Assembly: GCF_051401765.1 (NCBI RefSeq)
Contig: NW_027480468.1
Coordinates: 2,542,001 to 2,606,000 of the forward strand
Source of the DNA: Calliopsis andreniformis
Lineage: Eukaryota; Arthropoda; Insecta; Hymenoptera; Andrenidae
Length of the DNA stretch: 64,000 bases
Direction of reading: 5' to 3'
Shown: positions 1 through 12,779 of the stretch, piece after piece
How the letters are laid out: every line of letters starts with the position of its first letter
How positions within the stretch are numbered: position 1 is the stretch's first letter
Notes under the pieces: generated by a model
Databases searched by the model: none
The model's input: the letters and a program-made list of their open reading frames with translations, nothing else
What the model was told of the DNA's origin: nothing
Made by a program: the position numbers and the translations under genes

Positions 1-446
1 GAGGTTTAAGGACTGAAGACTGAGGAATGAGGATTGAGAATTGAGGATTGAGGATTGAGGATTGAAGATTGAGGATTGGGTATTGAGGACTGAAGGATGA
101 GGATTGAGGATTGAGGATTGAGGATTGAGGATTGAGGATTGAGGATTGAGGATGAGGGCTGAGGGTTGAGGATTGAGGTTTAAGGACTGAGGGCTGAGGA
201 TTGAGGATTGAGAATTGAGGATTGAGGATTGAAGATTGAGTATTGAGGATTGAAGATTGAGGATTGAGGAATGAGGATTGAGGATTGAGGATGAGGGCTG
301 AGGGCTGAGGATTGAGGTTTAAGGACTGAGGACTGAGGATTGAGGATTGAGAATTGAGGATTGAGAATTGAGGATTGAAGATTGAGGATTGGGTATTGAG
401 GATTGAAGGATGAGGATTGAGGATTGAGGATTGAGGATTGAGGATT

Positions 447-1709
447 GAAGATTGAATATTGAGGTTTGAAGACTGACGATTGAGGGTTGAGGATTGAGGA
501 TTGAGGATTGAGGATTGAGGGTTGAGGATTGAGGATTGAGGATAGAGAATTGAGGATTGAAGTTTGAGGATTGGGTATTGAGTATTGAGGATAGAGGATT
601 GAGAATTGAGGATTGAGGAATGAGGATTGAAGATTGAGGATTGGTTATTGAGGATTGAAGAATGAGGACTGAGGGCTGAGGATTGAGGATTGAGGACTGA
701 AGATTGAGTATTGAGGATTGACGGTTGCGGATTGAGGACTGAGGATTGAGGATTGAGGATTGAGGATTGCGGGTTGAGGATTGAAGATTGAAGATTGAGG
801 ATTGAGGACTGAGGATTAAAGATTGAGTACTGAGGATTGAAGATTGAGGATTGATGATTGAGGATTGAGGATTGAGTATTGAGGATTGAGGATTGAGGAT
901 TGAGGATTGAAGATTGAGTATTGAGGTTTGAAGACTGACGATTGAGGGTTGAGGATTGAGGATTGAGGTTTGAGGATTGATGATTGAGTAATGAGGATTG
1001 AAGTTTGAGGATTGAGGATTGAGGATTGAGGATTGAGGATTGATGATTGAGTATTGGGGACTGAGTGTTGAGGTTTGAGTGATGAGAATTGATGTTTGTG
1101 GATAGAGATTTAAAGATTACAGATTCAGTATTGAGTATTGAAAACTGTGAATTGATGATATTCTATTGAGGATTGAGAATTCACAACTGATTGTTGAGGA
1201 CTGAGGTCTGAAGATTGAGGATTCTGGATTGAGGATTCAGGATTGAGGATTGAGGATTGAAGATTGAATATTGAGGTTTGAAGACTGACGATTGAGGGTT
1301 GAGGATTGAGGATTGAGGATTGAGGATTGAGGGTTGAGGATTGAGGATTGAGGATTGAGGATAGAGAATTGAGGATTGAAGTTTGAGGATTGGGTATTGA
1401 GTATTGAGGATAGAGGATTGAGAATTGAGGATTGAGGAATGAGGATTGAAGATTGAGGATTGGTTATTGAGGATTGAAGAATGAGGACTGAGGGCTGAGG
1501 ATTGAGGATTGAGGACTGAAGATTGAGTATTGAGGATTGAAGGTTGCGGATTGAGGACTGAGGATTGAGGATTGAGGATTGAGGATTGCGGGTTGAGGAT
1601 TGAAGATTGAAGATTGAGGATTGAGGACTGAGGATTAAAGATTGAGTACTGAGGATTGAAGATTGAGGATTGATGATTGAGGATTGAGGATTGAGTATTG
1701 AGGATTGAG
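447..1709 (+). repeat. Partial tandem duplication with 812-819 bp spacing
   Basis: The stretch from about 447 to 890 recurs at about 1259 to 1709. The spacing is 812 bp at the left (116 heptamers) and 819 bp (117 heptamers) further in, so one copy gained or lost a single heptamer. Shared landmarks are gaagattgaatatt, gatagagaat and aatgaggactgagggct. A base change near 721/1540 (acggttgcgg versus aaggttgcgg) separates the copies. The 120-bp block A1 lies between them. Confidence 0.85.
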
Positions 1710-2812
1710 GATTGAGGATTGAAGATTGAAGATTGAGGATTGAGGACTGAAGATTAAAGATTGAGTATTGAGGATTGAAGATTGATGATTGATGATTGAG
1801 GATTGAGGATTGAGTATTGAGGATTGAGGATTGAGGATTGAGTATTGAAGACTGAGGATTGATGATTGAGGATTGAGGATTGAGGATTGAGGATTGAGTA
1901 TTGAGGGTTGAGGATTGATGATTGAGTATTGAGGATTGAAGATCGAGAATTGAGGATTGAGGTTTGAACATTGAGGACTGAGTGTTGAGGGTTGAAGATT
2001 GAGGATTGAGGATTGAGGATTGAGGATTGAGGATTGAGGATTGAGTATTGAAGATTGAGGATTCATGATAGAGGATTGAGGATTGAGGATTGAGGATTGA
2101 GGATTGAGGATTGAAGATTGAATATTGATGATTGAAGATTGAGGATTGAGGATTGAGGGTTGTGGATTGAGGACGAGGACTGAGGGTTGAGTATTGATGT
2201 TTGAGGTCTGAGGATTGAGGATTGAGGATTGAGAATTGAGGATTGAGGATTGAGGATTGAAGGCTGAGGATTGGTTATTGAGGATTGAAGAATGAGGACT
2301 GAGGGTTGAGGATTGAGGATTGAGGAATGAAGATTGAGTATTGAGGATTGAAGATTGAGGATTGAGGAATGAGGATTGAGGATTGAAGATTGAAGATTGA
2401 AGATTGAGGATTGAGGACTGAGGATTAAAGATTGAGTATTGAGGATTGAAGATTGAGGATTGATGATTGAGGATTGAGGATTGGGGATTCAAGACTGAGG
2501 ATTGAGGATTGAGGATTGAAGATTGACGATTGGTTATTGAGGATTGAGGATTGAGGATTGAGGATTGAGGATTGAGAATTGAAGATTGAATATTGATGAT
2601 TGAAGATTGAGGATTGAGGATTGAGTGTTGTGGATTGAGGACGAGGACTGAGGGTTGAGTATTGATGTTTGAGGTCTGAGGATTGAGGATTGAGGATTGA
2701 GAATTGAGGATTGAGGATTGAGGGTTGAAGATTGAGGATTGAAGATTGAGGATTGAGGATTGAGGATTGAAGATTGAGGATTTTGTATTGCGGATTGAAC
2801 ATTGAGGATTGA
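490..2812 (+). repeat. Source-type segment shared with 23074-25396 (offset 22,584 bp)
   Basis: This 2.3-kb stretch recurs 22,584 bp downstream with almost no difference. The antisense translations of 1237-1971 and 1635-2492 are identical to those of 23821-24555 and 24219-25076. Both copies carry the same private change in their A block, which creates a GAATTC at 1177 and 23761. The match starts near 490 and stops near 2812, where the downstream copy switches to another source. Direction of copying is not determined. Confidence 0.92.
1094..1213 (+). repeat. 120-bp diverged block, class A (A1), without a B partner
   Basis: The block starts at gtttgtggatag and ends at ctgaag. It carries the class A signature: tttaaagattacagattc, then aaaactgtgaattgatga, then the ttctatt and acaactgattg heptamers. 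Its private change is gaattcacaac in place of gaattgacaac, shared only with A8 at 23678. Unlike most A blocks, no B block follows it within 0.9 kb. Confidence 0.9.
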
Positions 2813-3722
2813 GGATTGAGGATTGAGGATTGAGGATTGAGGATTGAGGACTGAAGATTGAATATTGATGATTGAAGTTTGAGGATTGAAGATTGAGGGT
2901 TGTGGATTGAGGACGAGGACTGAGGGTTGAGTATTGATGTTTGAGTTCTGAGGATTGAGGATCGAGGATTGAGAATTGAGGATTGAGGATTGAGGATTGA
3001 AGGTTGAGGATTGGTTATTGAGGATTGAAGAATGAGGACTGAGGGTTGAGGATTGAGGATTGAGGAATGAAGATTGAGTATTGAGGATTGAAGATTGAGG
3101 ATTGAGGAATGAGGATTGAGGATTGACGATTGAGGATTCAGGATTGAGGATTAAAGATTGAGTATTGAGGATTGAAGATTGAGGATTGATGATTGAGGAT
3201 TGAGGGTTGAGGATTGAGGATTGAAGATTGAGTATTGAGGATTGAAGATTGAGGATTGAGGATTGAGGGTTGAGGATTGAGAATTGAGGATTGAGGATTG
3301 AGGGTTGAAGATTGAGGATTGAGGAATGAGGATTGAGGATTGATGATTGATGATTGAGGATTGAGGACTGAGGATTAAAGATTGAGTATTGAAGATTGAA
3401 GATTGAGGATTGATGATTGAGGATTGAGGATTGGGGATTCAGGACTGAGGATTGAGGATTGAGGATTGAAGATTGAGGATTGGTTATTGAGGATTGAGGA
3501 TTGAGGATTGAGGATTGAGGATTGAGAATTGAAGATTGAGTATTGAGGTTTGAAGACTGACGATTGAGGGTTGAGGATTGAGGATTGAGGATTGAGGTTT
3601 GAGGATTGATGATTGAGTAATGAGGATTGAAGGTTGAGGATTGAGGATTGAGGGTTGAGGATTGAGGATTGATGATTGAGGATTGGGGACTGAGTGTTGA
3701 GGTTTGAGTGATGAGAATTGAT

Positions 3723-4360
3723 GTTTGTGGATAGAGATTTAAAGATTACGGATTCAGTATTGAGTATTGAAAACTGTGAATTGATGATATTCTATTGGGG
3801 ATTGAGAATTGACAACTGATTGTTGAGGACTGAGGTCCGAAGATTGAGGATTCAGGATTGAGGATTCAGGATTGAGGATCCAGGATTGAGGTTGGAGGAC
3901 TGAGGATTGAGGATTGAGGAGTGAGGATTGAGGATTGAGGATTGAGGATTAAAGATTGAGTATTGAGGATTGAAGATTGAGGATTGATGATTGAGGATTG
4001 AGGATTGAGGATTGAGCATTGAGGATTGAGGATTGAGGATTGAGTATTGAAGATTGAGGATTGATGATAGAGGATTGAGGATTGAGGATTGAGGATTGAG
4101 TATTCTGGATTGAGGATTGAAGATTGAGGATTGAGGATTGAGGATTATAGATTGAGTATTGAGGATTGAAGGTTGAGAATTGAGGATTGAGGATTGAACA
4201 TTGAGAACTGAGTGTTGAGGGTTGAGTGATGAGAATTGATGTTTGTGGATAGTGATTTGAAGATTGCAGATTGAGTATTGAGTATTGAAAACTGTGAATT
4301 GAGGGTAATCTATTGAGGATTGAGGATTGTCACCTGATTGTTGAGGACTGAGGTCTGAAG
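3723..4360 (+). repeat. A2-B1 cassette of 120-bp diverged blocks
   Basis: A2 (3723-3842) has attacgg and gtccgaag, shared with A3 and A9, plus a private tattgggg. B1 (4241-4360) carries the class B signature: gtggatagtgatttgaag, gattgcagattg, gagggtaatctatt and gattgtcacctgattg. The A-to-B start spacing is 518 bp, exactly 74 heptamers, one fewer than the common 525 bp. Confidence 0.9.
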
Positions 4361-6004
4361 ATTGAGGATTCAGGATTGAGGATTCAGAACTGAGGTTTGA
4401 GGACTGAGGATTGAGGATTGAGGACTGAAGATTGAGTATTGAGGATTGAATATTGCGGATTGAGGACTGAGGATTGAGGATTGAGGATTGAGGATTGCGG
4501 GTTGAGGATTGAAGATTGAAGATTGAGGATTGAGGACTGAAGATTAAAGATTGAGTATTGAGGATTGAAGATTGATGATTGATGATTGAGGATTGAGGAT
4601 TGAGTATTGAGGATTGAGGATTGAGGATTGAGTATTGAAGACTGAGGATTGATGATTGAGGATTGAGGATTGAGGATTGAGGATTGAGTATTGAGGGTTG
4701 AGGATTGATGATTGAGTATTGAGGATTGAAGATCGAGAATTGAGGATTGAGGTTTGAACATTGAGGACTGAGTGTTGAGGGTTGAAGATTGAGGATTGAG
4801 GATTGAGGATTGAGGATTGAGGATTGAGGATTGAGTATTGAAGATTGAGGATTCATGATAGAGGATTGAGGATTGAGGATTGAGGATTGAGGATTGAGGA
4901 TTGAAAATTGAATATTGATGATTGAAGATTGAGGATTGAGGATTGAGGGTTGTGGATTGAGGACGAGGACTGAGGGTTGAGTATTGATGTTTGAGGTCTG
5001 AGGATTGAGGATTGAGGATTGAGAATTGAGGATTGAGGATTGAGGATTGAAGGCTGAGGATTGGTTATTGAGGATTGAAGAATGAGGACTGAGGGTTGAG
5101 GATTGAGGATTGAGGAATGAAGATTGAGTATTGAGGATTGAAGATTGAGGATTGAGGAATGAGGATTGAGGATTGAAGATTGAAGATTGAAGATTGAGGA
5201 TTGAGGACTGAGGATTAAAGATTGAGTATTGAGGATTGAAGATTGAGGATTGATGATTGAGGATTGAGGATTGGGGATTCAGGACTGAGGATTGAGGATT
5301 GAGGATTGAAGATTGACGATTGGTTATTGAGGATTGAGGATTGAGGATTGAGGATTGAGGATTGAGAATTGAAGATTGAATATTGATGATTGAAGATTGA
5401 GGATTGAGGATTGAGTGTTGTGGATTGAGGACGAGGACTGAGGGTTGAGTATTGATGTTTGAGGTCTGAGGATTGAGGATTGAGGATTGAGGATTGAGGA
5501 TTGAAGATTGAGGATTTTGTATTGCGGATTGAACATTGAGGATTGAGGATTGAGGATTGAGGATTGAGGATTGAGGATTGAGGACTGAAGATTGAATATT
5601 GATGATTGAAGTTTGAGGATTGAAGATTGAGGGTTGTGGATTGAGGACGAGGACTGAGGGTTGAGTATTGATGTTTGAGTTCTGAGGATTGAGGATCGAG
5701 GATTGAGAATTGAGGATTGAGGATTGAGGATTGAAGGTTGAGGATAGGTTATTGAGGATTGAAGAATGAGGACTGAGGGTGAGGATTGAGGATTGAGGAA
5801 TGAAGATTGAGTATTGAGGATTGAAGATTGAGGATTGAGGAATGAGGATTGAGGATTGACGATTGAGGATTCAGGATTGAGGATTAAAGATTGAGTATTG
5901 AGGATTGAAGATTGAGGATTGATGATTGAGGATTGAGGGTAGAGGATTGAGGATTGAAGATTGAGTATTGAGGATTGAAGATTGAGGATTGAGGATTGAG
6001 GGTT

Positions 6005-8104
6005 GAGGATTGAGAATTGAGGATTGAGGATTGAGGGTTGAAGATTGAGGATTGAGGAATGAGGATTGAGGATTGATGATTGATGATTGAGGATTGAGGA
6101 CTGAGGATTAAAGATTGAGTATTGAGGATTGAAGATTGAGGATTGATGATTGAGGATTGAGGATTGGGGATTCAGGACTGAGGATTGAGGATTGAGGATT
6201 GAAGATTGAGGATTGGTTATTGAGGATTGAGGATTGAGGATTGAGGATTGAGGATTGAGAATTGAAGATTGAGTATTGAGGTTTGAAGACTGACGATTGA
6301 GGGTTGAGGATTGAGGATTGAGGATTGAGGTTTGAGGATTGATGATTGAGTAATGAGGATTGAAGGTTGAGGATTGAGGATTGAGGGTTGAGGATTGAGG
6401 ATTGATGATTGAGGATTGGGGACTGAGTGTTGAGGTTTGAGTGATGAGAATTGATGTTTGTGGATAGAGATTTAAAGATTACGGATTCAGTATTGAGTAT
6501 TGAAAACTGTGAATTGATGATATTCTATTGAGGATTGAGAATTGACAACTGATTGTTGAGGACTGAGGTCCGAAGATTGAGGATTCAGGATTGAGGATTC
6601 AGGATTGAGGATCCAGGATTGAGGTTGGAGGACTGAGGATTGAGGATTGAGGAGTGAGGATTGAGGATTGAGGATTGAGGATTAAAGATTGAGTATTGAG
6701 GATTGAAGATTGAGGATTGATGATTGAGGATTGAGGATTGAGGATTGAGGATTGAGCATTGAGGATTGAGGATTGAGGATTGAGTATTGAAGATTGAGGA
6801 TTGATGATAGAGGATTGAGGATTGAGGATTGAGGATTGAGTATTCTGGATTGAGGATTGAAGACTGAGGATTGAGGATTGAGGATTATAGATTGAGTATT
6901 GAGGATTGAATGTTGAGAATTGAGGATTGAGGATTGAACATTGAGAACTGAGTGTTGAGGGTTGAGTGATGAGAATTGATGTTTGTGGATAGTGATTTGA
7001 AGATTGCAGATTGAGTATTGAGTATTGAAAACTGTGAATTGAGGGTAATCTATTGAGGATTGAGGATTGTCACCTGATTGTTGAGGACTGAGGTCTGAAG
7101 ATTGAGGATTCAGGATTGAGGATTCAGAATTGAGGTTTGAGGACTGAGGATTGAGGATTGAGGACTGAAGATTGAGTATTGAGGATTGAATATTGCGAAT
7201 TGAGGACTGAGGATTTGGGATTGAGGATTGAGGATTGCGGGTTGAGGATTGAAGATTGAAGATTGAGGATTGAGGACTGAAGATTAAAGATTGAGTATTG
7301 AGGATTGAAGATTGATGACTGATGATTGAGGATTGAGGATTGAGTATTGAGGATTGAGGATTGAGGATTGAGTATTGAAGATTGAGGATTGATGATTGAG
7401 GATTGAGGTTTGAGGATTGAGGATTGAGTATTGAGGATTGAGGATTGAAGATTGAGTATTGAGGATTGAAGATTGAGAATTGAGGATTGAGGTTTGAACA
7501 TTGAGGACTGAGTGTTGAGGGTTGAAGATTGAGGATTGAGGATTGAGGATTGAGGATTGAGGATTGAGGATTGAGTATTGAAGATTGAGGATTCATGGTA
7601 GAGGATTGAGGATTGAGGATTGAGGATTGAGTATTGAGGATTGAAGATTGAGGATTTTGTATTGCGGATTGAACATTGAGGATTGAGGATTGAGGATTGA
7701 GGATTGAGGATTGAGGATTGAGGACTGAAGATTGAATATTGATGATTGATGATTGAGGATTGAGGATTGAGGGTTGTGGATTGAGGACGAGGACTGAGGG
7801 TTGAGTATTGATGTTTGAGGTCTGAGGATTGAGGATTGAAGGTTGAGGATTGGTTATTGAGGATTGAAGAATGAGGACTGAGGGTTGAGGATTGAGGATT
7901 GAGGAATGAAGATTGAGTATTGAGGATTGAAGACTGAGGATTGAGGAATGAGGATTGAGGATTGAAGATTGAAGATTGAGGATTGAGGACTGAGGATTAA
8001 AGATTGAGTATTGAGGATTGAAGATTGAGGATTGATGATTGAGGATTGAGGATTGGGGATTCAGGACTGAGGATTGAGGATTGAGGATTGAAGATTGAGG
8101 ATTG
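6005..8104 (+). repeat. Segment shared with 25388-27487 (offset 19,383 bp)
   Basis: This 2.1-kb stretch contains the A3-B2 cassette and recurs 19,383 bp downstream with scattered single-base differences. One example is ttgtgg versus ttgagg near 7765/27148. The match begins in gaggattgagaattg at 6005/25388, just where the 22,584-bp match ends. It stops near 8104/27487, where the downstream copy switches to a sequence like 18717-19064. Confidence 0.88.
6456..7100 (+). repeat. A3-B2 cassette of 120-bp diverged blocks
   Basis: A3 is at 6456-6575 (attacgg, gtccgaag) and B2 at 6981-7100 (typical class B). Start-to-start spacing is 525 bp, or 75 heptamers. The same cassette recurs at 25839-26483 with identical spacing, as part of the 19,383-bp duplication. 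Confidence 0.9.
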
Positions 8105-8709
8105 ATGATTGAGGATTGAGGATTGAGGATTGAGAATTGAGGATTGAGGATTGAGGATTGAAGGCTGAGGATTGGTTATTGAGGATTGAAGAATGAGGAC
8201 TGAGGGTTGAGGATTGAGGATTGAGGAATGAAGATTGAGTATTGAGGATTGAAGATTGAGGATTGAGGAATGAGGATTGAGGATTGAAGATTGAAGATTG
8301 AAGATTGAGGATTGAGGACTGAGGATTAAAGATTGAGTATTGAGGATTGAAGATTGAGGATTGATGATTGAGGATTGAGGATTGGGGATTCAGGACTGAG
8401 GATTGAGGATTGAGGATTGAAGATTGACGATTGGTTATTGAGGATTGAGGATTGATGATTGAGGATTGAGGATTGGGGATTCAGGACTGAGGATTGAGGA
8501 TTGAGGATTGAAGATTGAGGATTGGGAATTGAGGATTGAAGGATGAGGATTGAGGATTGAGGATTGAGGATTGAGGATTGAGGATTGAAGATTGAATATT
8601 GAGGTTTGAAGACTGACGATTGAGGGTTGAGGATTGAGGATTGAGGATTGAGGATTGAGGGTTGAGGATTGAGGATTGAGAATTGAGGATAGAGAATTGA
8701 GGATTGAAG

Positions 8710-11080
8710 TTTGAGGATTGGGTATTGAGTATTGAGGATAGAGGATTGAGAATTGAGGATTGAGGAATGAGGATTGAAGATTGAGGATTGGTTATTGAGG
8801 ATTGAAGAATGAGGACCGAGGGCTGAGGATTGAGGATTGAGGACTGAAGATTGAGTATTGAGGATTGAAGGTTGCGGATTGAGGACTGAGGATTGAGGAT
8901 TGAGGATTGAGGATTGCGGGTTGAGGATTGAAGATTGAAGATTGAGGATTGAGGACTGAGGATTAAAGATTGAGTACTGAGGATTGAAGATTGAGGATTG
9001 ATGATTGAGGATTGAGGATTGAGTATTGAGGATTGAGGATTGAGGATTGAGTATTGAAGATTGAGGATTGATGATTGAGGATTGAGGATTGAGGATTGAG
9101 GATTGAGTATTGAGGATTGAGGATTGAAGATTGAGTATTGAGGTTTGAAGATTGAGAATTGAGGATTGAGGTTTGAACATTGAGGACTGAGTGTTGAGGG
9201 TTGAAGATTGAGGATTGAGGATTGAGGATTGAGGATTGAGGATGAGGGCTGAGGGTTGAGGATTGAGGTTTAAGGACTGAGGACTGAGGAATAAGGATTG
9301 AGAATTGAGGATTGAGGATTGAGGATTGAAGATTGAGGATTGGGTATTGAGGATTGAAGGATGAGGATTGAGGATTGAGGATTGAGGATTGAGGATTGAG
9401 GATTGAAGATTGAGTATTGAGGTTTGAAGACTGACGATTGAGGGTTGAGGATTGAGGATTGAGGTTTGAGGATTGATGATTGAGTAATGAGGATTGAAGT
9501 TTGAGGATTGAGGATTGAGTATTGAGGATTGAGGATTGATGATTGAGTATTGGGGACTGAGTGTTGAGGTTTGAGTGATGAGAATTGATGTTTGTGGATA
9601 GAGATTTAAAGATTACAGATTCAGTATTGAGTATTGAAAACTGTGAATTGATGATATTCTATTGAGGATTCAGAATTGACAACTGATTGTTGAGGACTGA
9701 GGTCTGAAGATTGAGGATTCTGGATTGAGGATTCAGGATTGAGGATTCAGGATTGAGGTTTGAGAACTGAGGATTGAGGATTGAGGAGTGAGGGTTGAGG
9801 ATTGAGGATTGAGAATTGAAGATTGAGATTGGGTATTGCTGATTGAACATTGAGGAATGAGGATTGACGATTGTGGATTGAGGATTGAGGACTGGAGATT
9901 GAATGTTGATGATTGAAGATTGAGGATTGAGGATTGAGCGTTGTGGATTGAGGACGAGGACTGAGGGTTGAGTATTGATGTTTGATGTCTGAGGATTGAG
10001 GATTGAGGGTTGAGGATTGAGGATTGAGGATTGAAGATTGAGGATTAAAGATTGAGTATTGAGGATTGAAGATTGAGGATTGATGATTGAGGATTGAGGA
10101 TTGAGGATTGAGCATTGAGGATTGAGGATTGAGGATTGAGTATTGACGATTGAGGATTGATGATAGAGGATTGAGGATTGAGGATTGAGGATTGAGTATT
10201 CTGAATTGAGGATTGAAGATTGAGGATTGAGGATTGAGGATTATAGATTGAGTATTGAGGATTGAAGGTTGAGAATTGAGGATTGAGGATTGAACATTGA
10301 GAACTGAGTGTTGAGGGTTGAGTGATGGGAATTGATGTTTGTGGATAGTGATTTGAAGATTGCAGATTGAGTATTGAGTATTGAAAACTGTGAATTGAGG
10401 GTAATCTATTGAGGATTGAGGATTGTCACCTGATTGTTGAGGACTGAGGTCTGAAGATTGAGGATTCAGGATTGAGGATTCAGAACTGAGGTTTGAGGAC
10501 TGAGGATTGAGGATTGAGGACTGAAGATTGAGTATTGAGGATTGAATATTGCGGATTGAGGACTGAGGATTGAGGATTGAGGATTGAGGATTGCGGGTTG
10601 AGGATTGAAGATTGAAGATTGAGGATTGAGGACTGAAGATTAAAGATTGAGTATTGAGGATTGAAGATTGATGATTGATGATTGAGGATTGAGGATTGAG
10701 TATTGAGGATTGAGGATTGAGGATTGAGTATTGAAGACTGAGGATTGATGATTGAGGATTGAGGATTGAGGATTGAGGATTGAGTATTGATGGTTGAGGA
10801 TTGATGATTGAGTATTGAGGATTGAAGATCGAGAATTGAGGATTGAGGTTTGAACATTGAGGACTGAGTGTTGAGGGTTGAAGATTGAGGATTGAGGATT
10901 GAGGATTGAGGATTGAGGATTGAGGATTGAGTATTGAAGATTGAGGATTCATGATAGAGGATTGAGGATTGAGGATTGAGGATTGAGGATTGAGGATTGA
11001 GGATTGAAGATTGAGGATTTTGTATTGCGGATTGAACATTGAGGATTGAGGATTGAGGATTGAGGAGTGAGGACTGAGGA
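8710..11080 (+). repeat. First copy of a ~4.07-kb tandem repeat
   Basis: This stretch recurs at 12780-15134. Spacing is 4,068 bp at the left, 4,075 bp across the A block, and 4,054 bp at the B block after a 21-bp (three-heptamer) length change near 10190/14240. Shared rare landmarks include the 6-base unit in ttgagattggg near 9834/13909 and the ggatgagggctgaggg motif at 9238/13313. Stepwise spacing changes in whole heptamers point to slippage after the duplication. Confidence 0.87.
9590..10456 (+). repeat. A4-B3 cassette of 120-bp diverged blocks, long spacing
   Basis: A4 (9590-9709) has a private gattcagaattgac. B3 (10337-10456) is preceded by a private gatggga. Start spacing is 747 bp, about 220 bp longer than the 525-bp cassettes. 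The extra sequence includes a ggacgagg sub-unit near 9955. Confidence 0.9.
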
Positions 11081-12779
11081 TTGAGGACTGAAGATTGAAT
11101 ATTGATGATTGAAGATTGAGGATTGAGGATTGAGGGTTGTGGATTGAGGACGAGGACTGAGGGTTGAGTATTGATGTTTGAGGTCTGAGGATTGAGGATT
11201 GAGGATTGAGAATTGAGGATTGAGGATTGAGGATTGAAGGCTGAGGATTGGTTATTGAGGATTGAAGAATGAGGACTGAGGGTTGAGGATTGAGGATTGA
11301 GGAATGAAGATTGAGTATTGAGGATTGAAGATTGAGGATTGAGGAATGAGGATTGAGGATTGAAGATTGAAGATTGAAGATTGAGGATTGAGGACTGAGG
11401 TTTAAAGATTGAGTATTGAGGATTGAAGATTGAGGATTGATGATTGAGGATTGAGGATTGGGGATTCAGGACTGAGGATTGAGGATTGAGGATTGAAGAT
11501 TGACGATTGGTTATTGAGGATTGAGGATTGAGGATTGAGGATTGAGGATTGAGAATTGAAGATTGAATATTGATGATTGAAGATTGAGGATTGAGGATTG
11601 AGTGTTGTGGATTGAGGACGTGGACTGAGGGTTGAGTATTGATGTTTGAGGTCTGAGGATTGAGGATTGAGGATTGAGAATTGAGGATTGAGGATTGAGG
11701 GTTGAAGATTGAGGATTGAAGATTGAGGATTGAGGATTGAGGATTGAAGATAGAGGATTTTGGATTGCGGATTGAACATTGAGGATTGAGGATTGAGGAT
11801 TGAGGATTGAGGATTGAGGATTGAGGACTGAAGATTGAATATTGATGATTGAAGTTTGAGGTTTGAGGATTGAGGGTTGTGGATTGAGGACGAGGACTGA
11901 GGGTTGAGTATTGATGTTTGAGTTCTGAGGATTGAGGATCGAGGATTGAGAATTGAGGATTGAGGATTGAGGATTGAAGGTTGAGGATTGGTTATTGAGG
12001 ATTGAAGAATGAGGACTGAGGGTTGAGGATTGAGGATTGAGGAATGAAGATTGAGTATTGAGGATTGAAGGTTGAGGATTGAGGAATGAGGATTGAGGAT
12101 TGACGATTGATGATTCAGGATTGAGGATTAAAGATTGAGTATTGAGGATTGAAGATTGAGGATTGATGATTGAGGATTGAGGGTTGAGGATTGAGGATTG
12201 AAGATTGAGTATTGAGGATTGAAGATTGAGGATTGAGGATTGAGGGTTGAGGATTGAAGAATGAGGACTGAGGGTTGAGGATTGAGGATTGAGGAATGAA
12301 GATTGAGTATTGAGGATTGAAGATTGAGGATTGAGGAATGAGGATTGAGGATTGAAGATTGAAGATTGAGGATTGAGGACTGAGGATTAAAGATTGAGTA
12401 TTGAGGATTGAAGATTGAGGATTGATGATTGAGGATTGAGGATTGGGGATTCAGGACTGAGGATTGAGGATTGAGTATTGAAGATTGAGGATTGATGATT
12501 GAGGATTGAGGATTGAGGATTGAGCATTGAGGATTGACGATTGAGGATTCAGGATTGAGGATTAAAGATTGAGTATTGAGGATTGAAGATTGAGGATTGA
12601 TGATTGAGGATTGAGGGTTGAGGATTGAGGATTGAAGATTGAGTATTGAGGATTGAAGATTGAGGATTGAGGATTGAGGATTAAAGATTGAGTATTGAGG
12701 ATTGAAGATTGAGGATTGATGATTGAGGATTGAGGATTGGGGATTCAGGACTGAGGATTGAGGATTGAGTATTGAAGAT

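Noticed and set aside
1094..1213. The 120-bp block as a tRNA, small RNA gene or transposon remnant
   Set aside because: It stays in 7-base register throughout and each unit can be derived from GAGGATT by a few changes. I see no cloverleaf, internal promoter boxes, terminal inverted repeats or target-site duplications.
3723..6575. Promoters or TATA-like boxes at gatttaaagatt or gatattctatt in the blocks
   Set aside because: These are single-base variants of the heptamer in register with their neighbours, and no gene or transcript is evident downstream.
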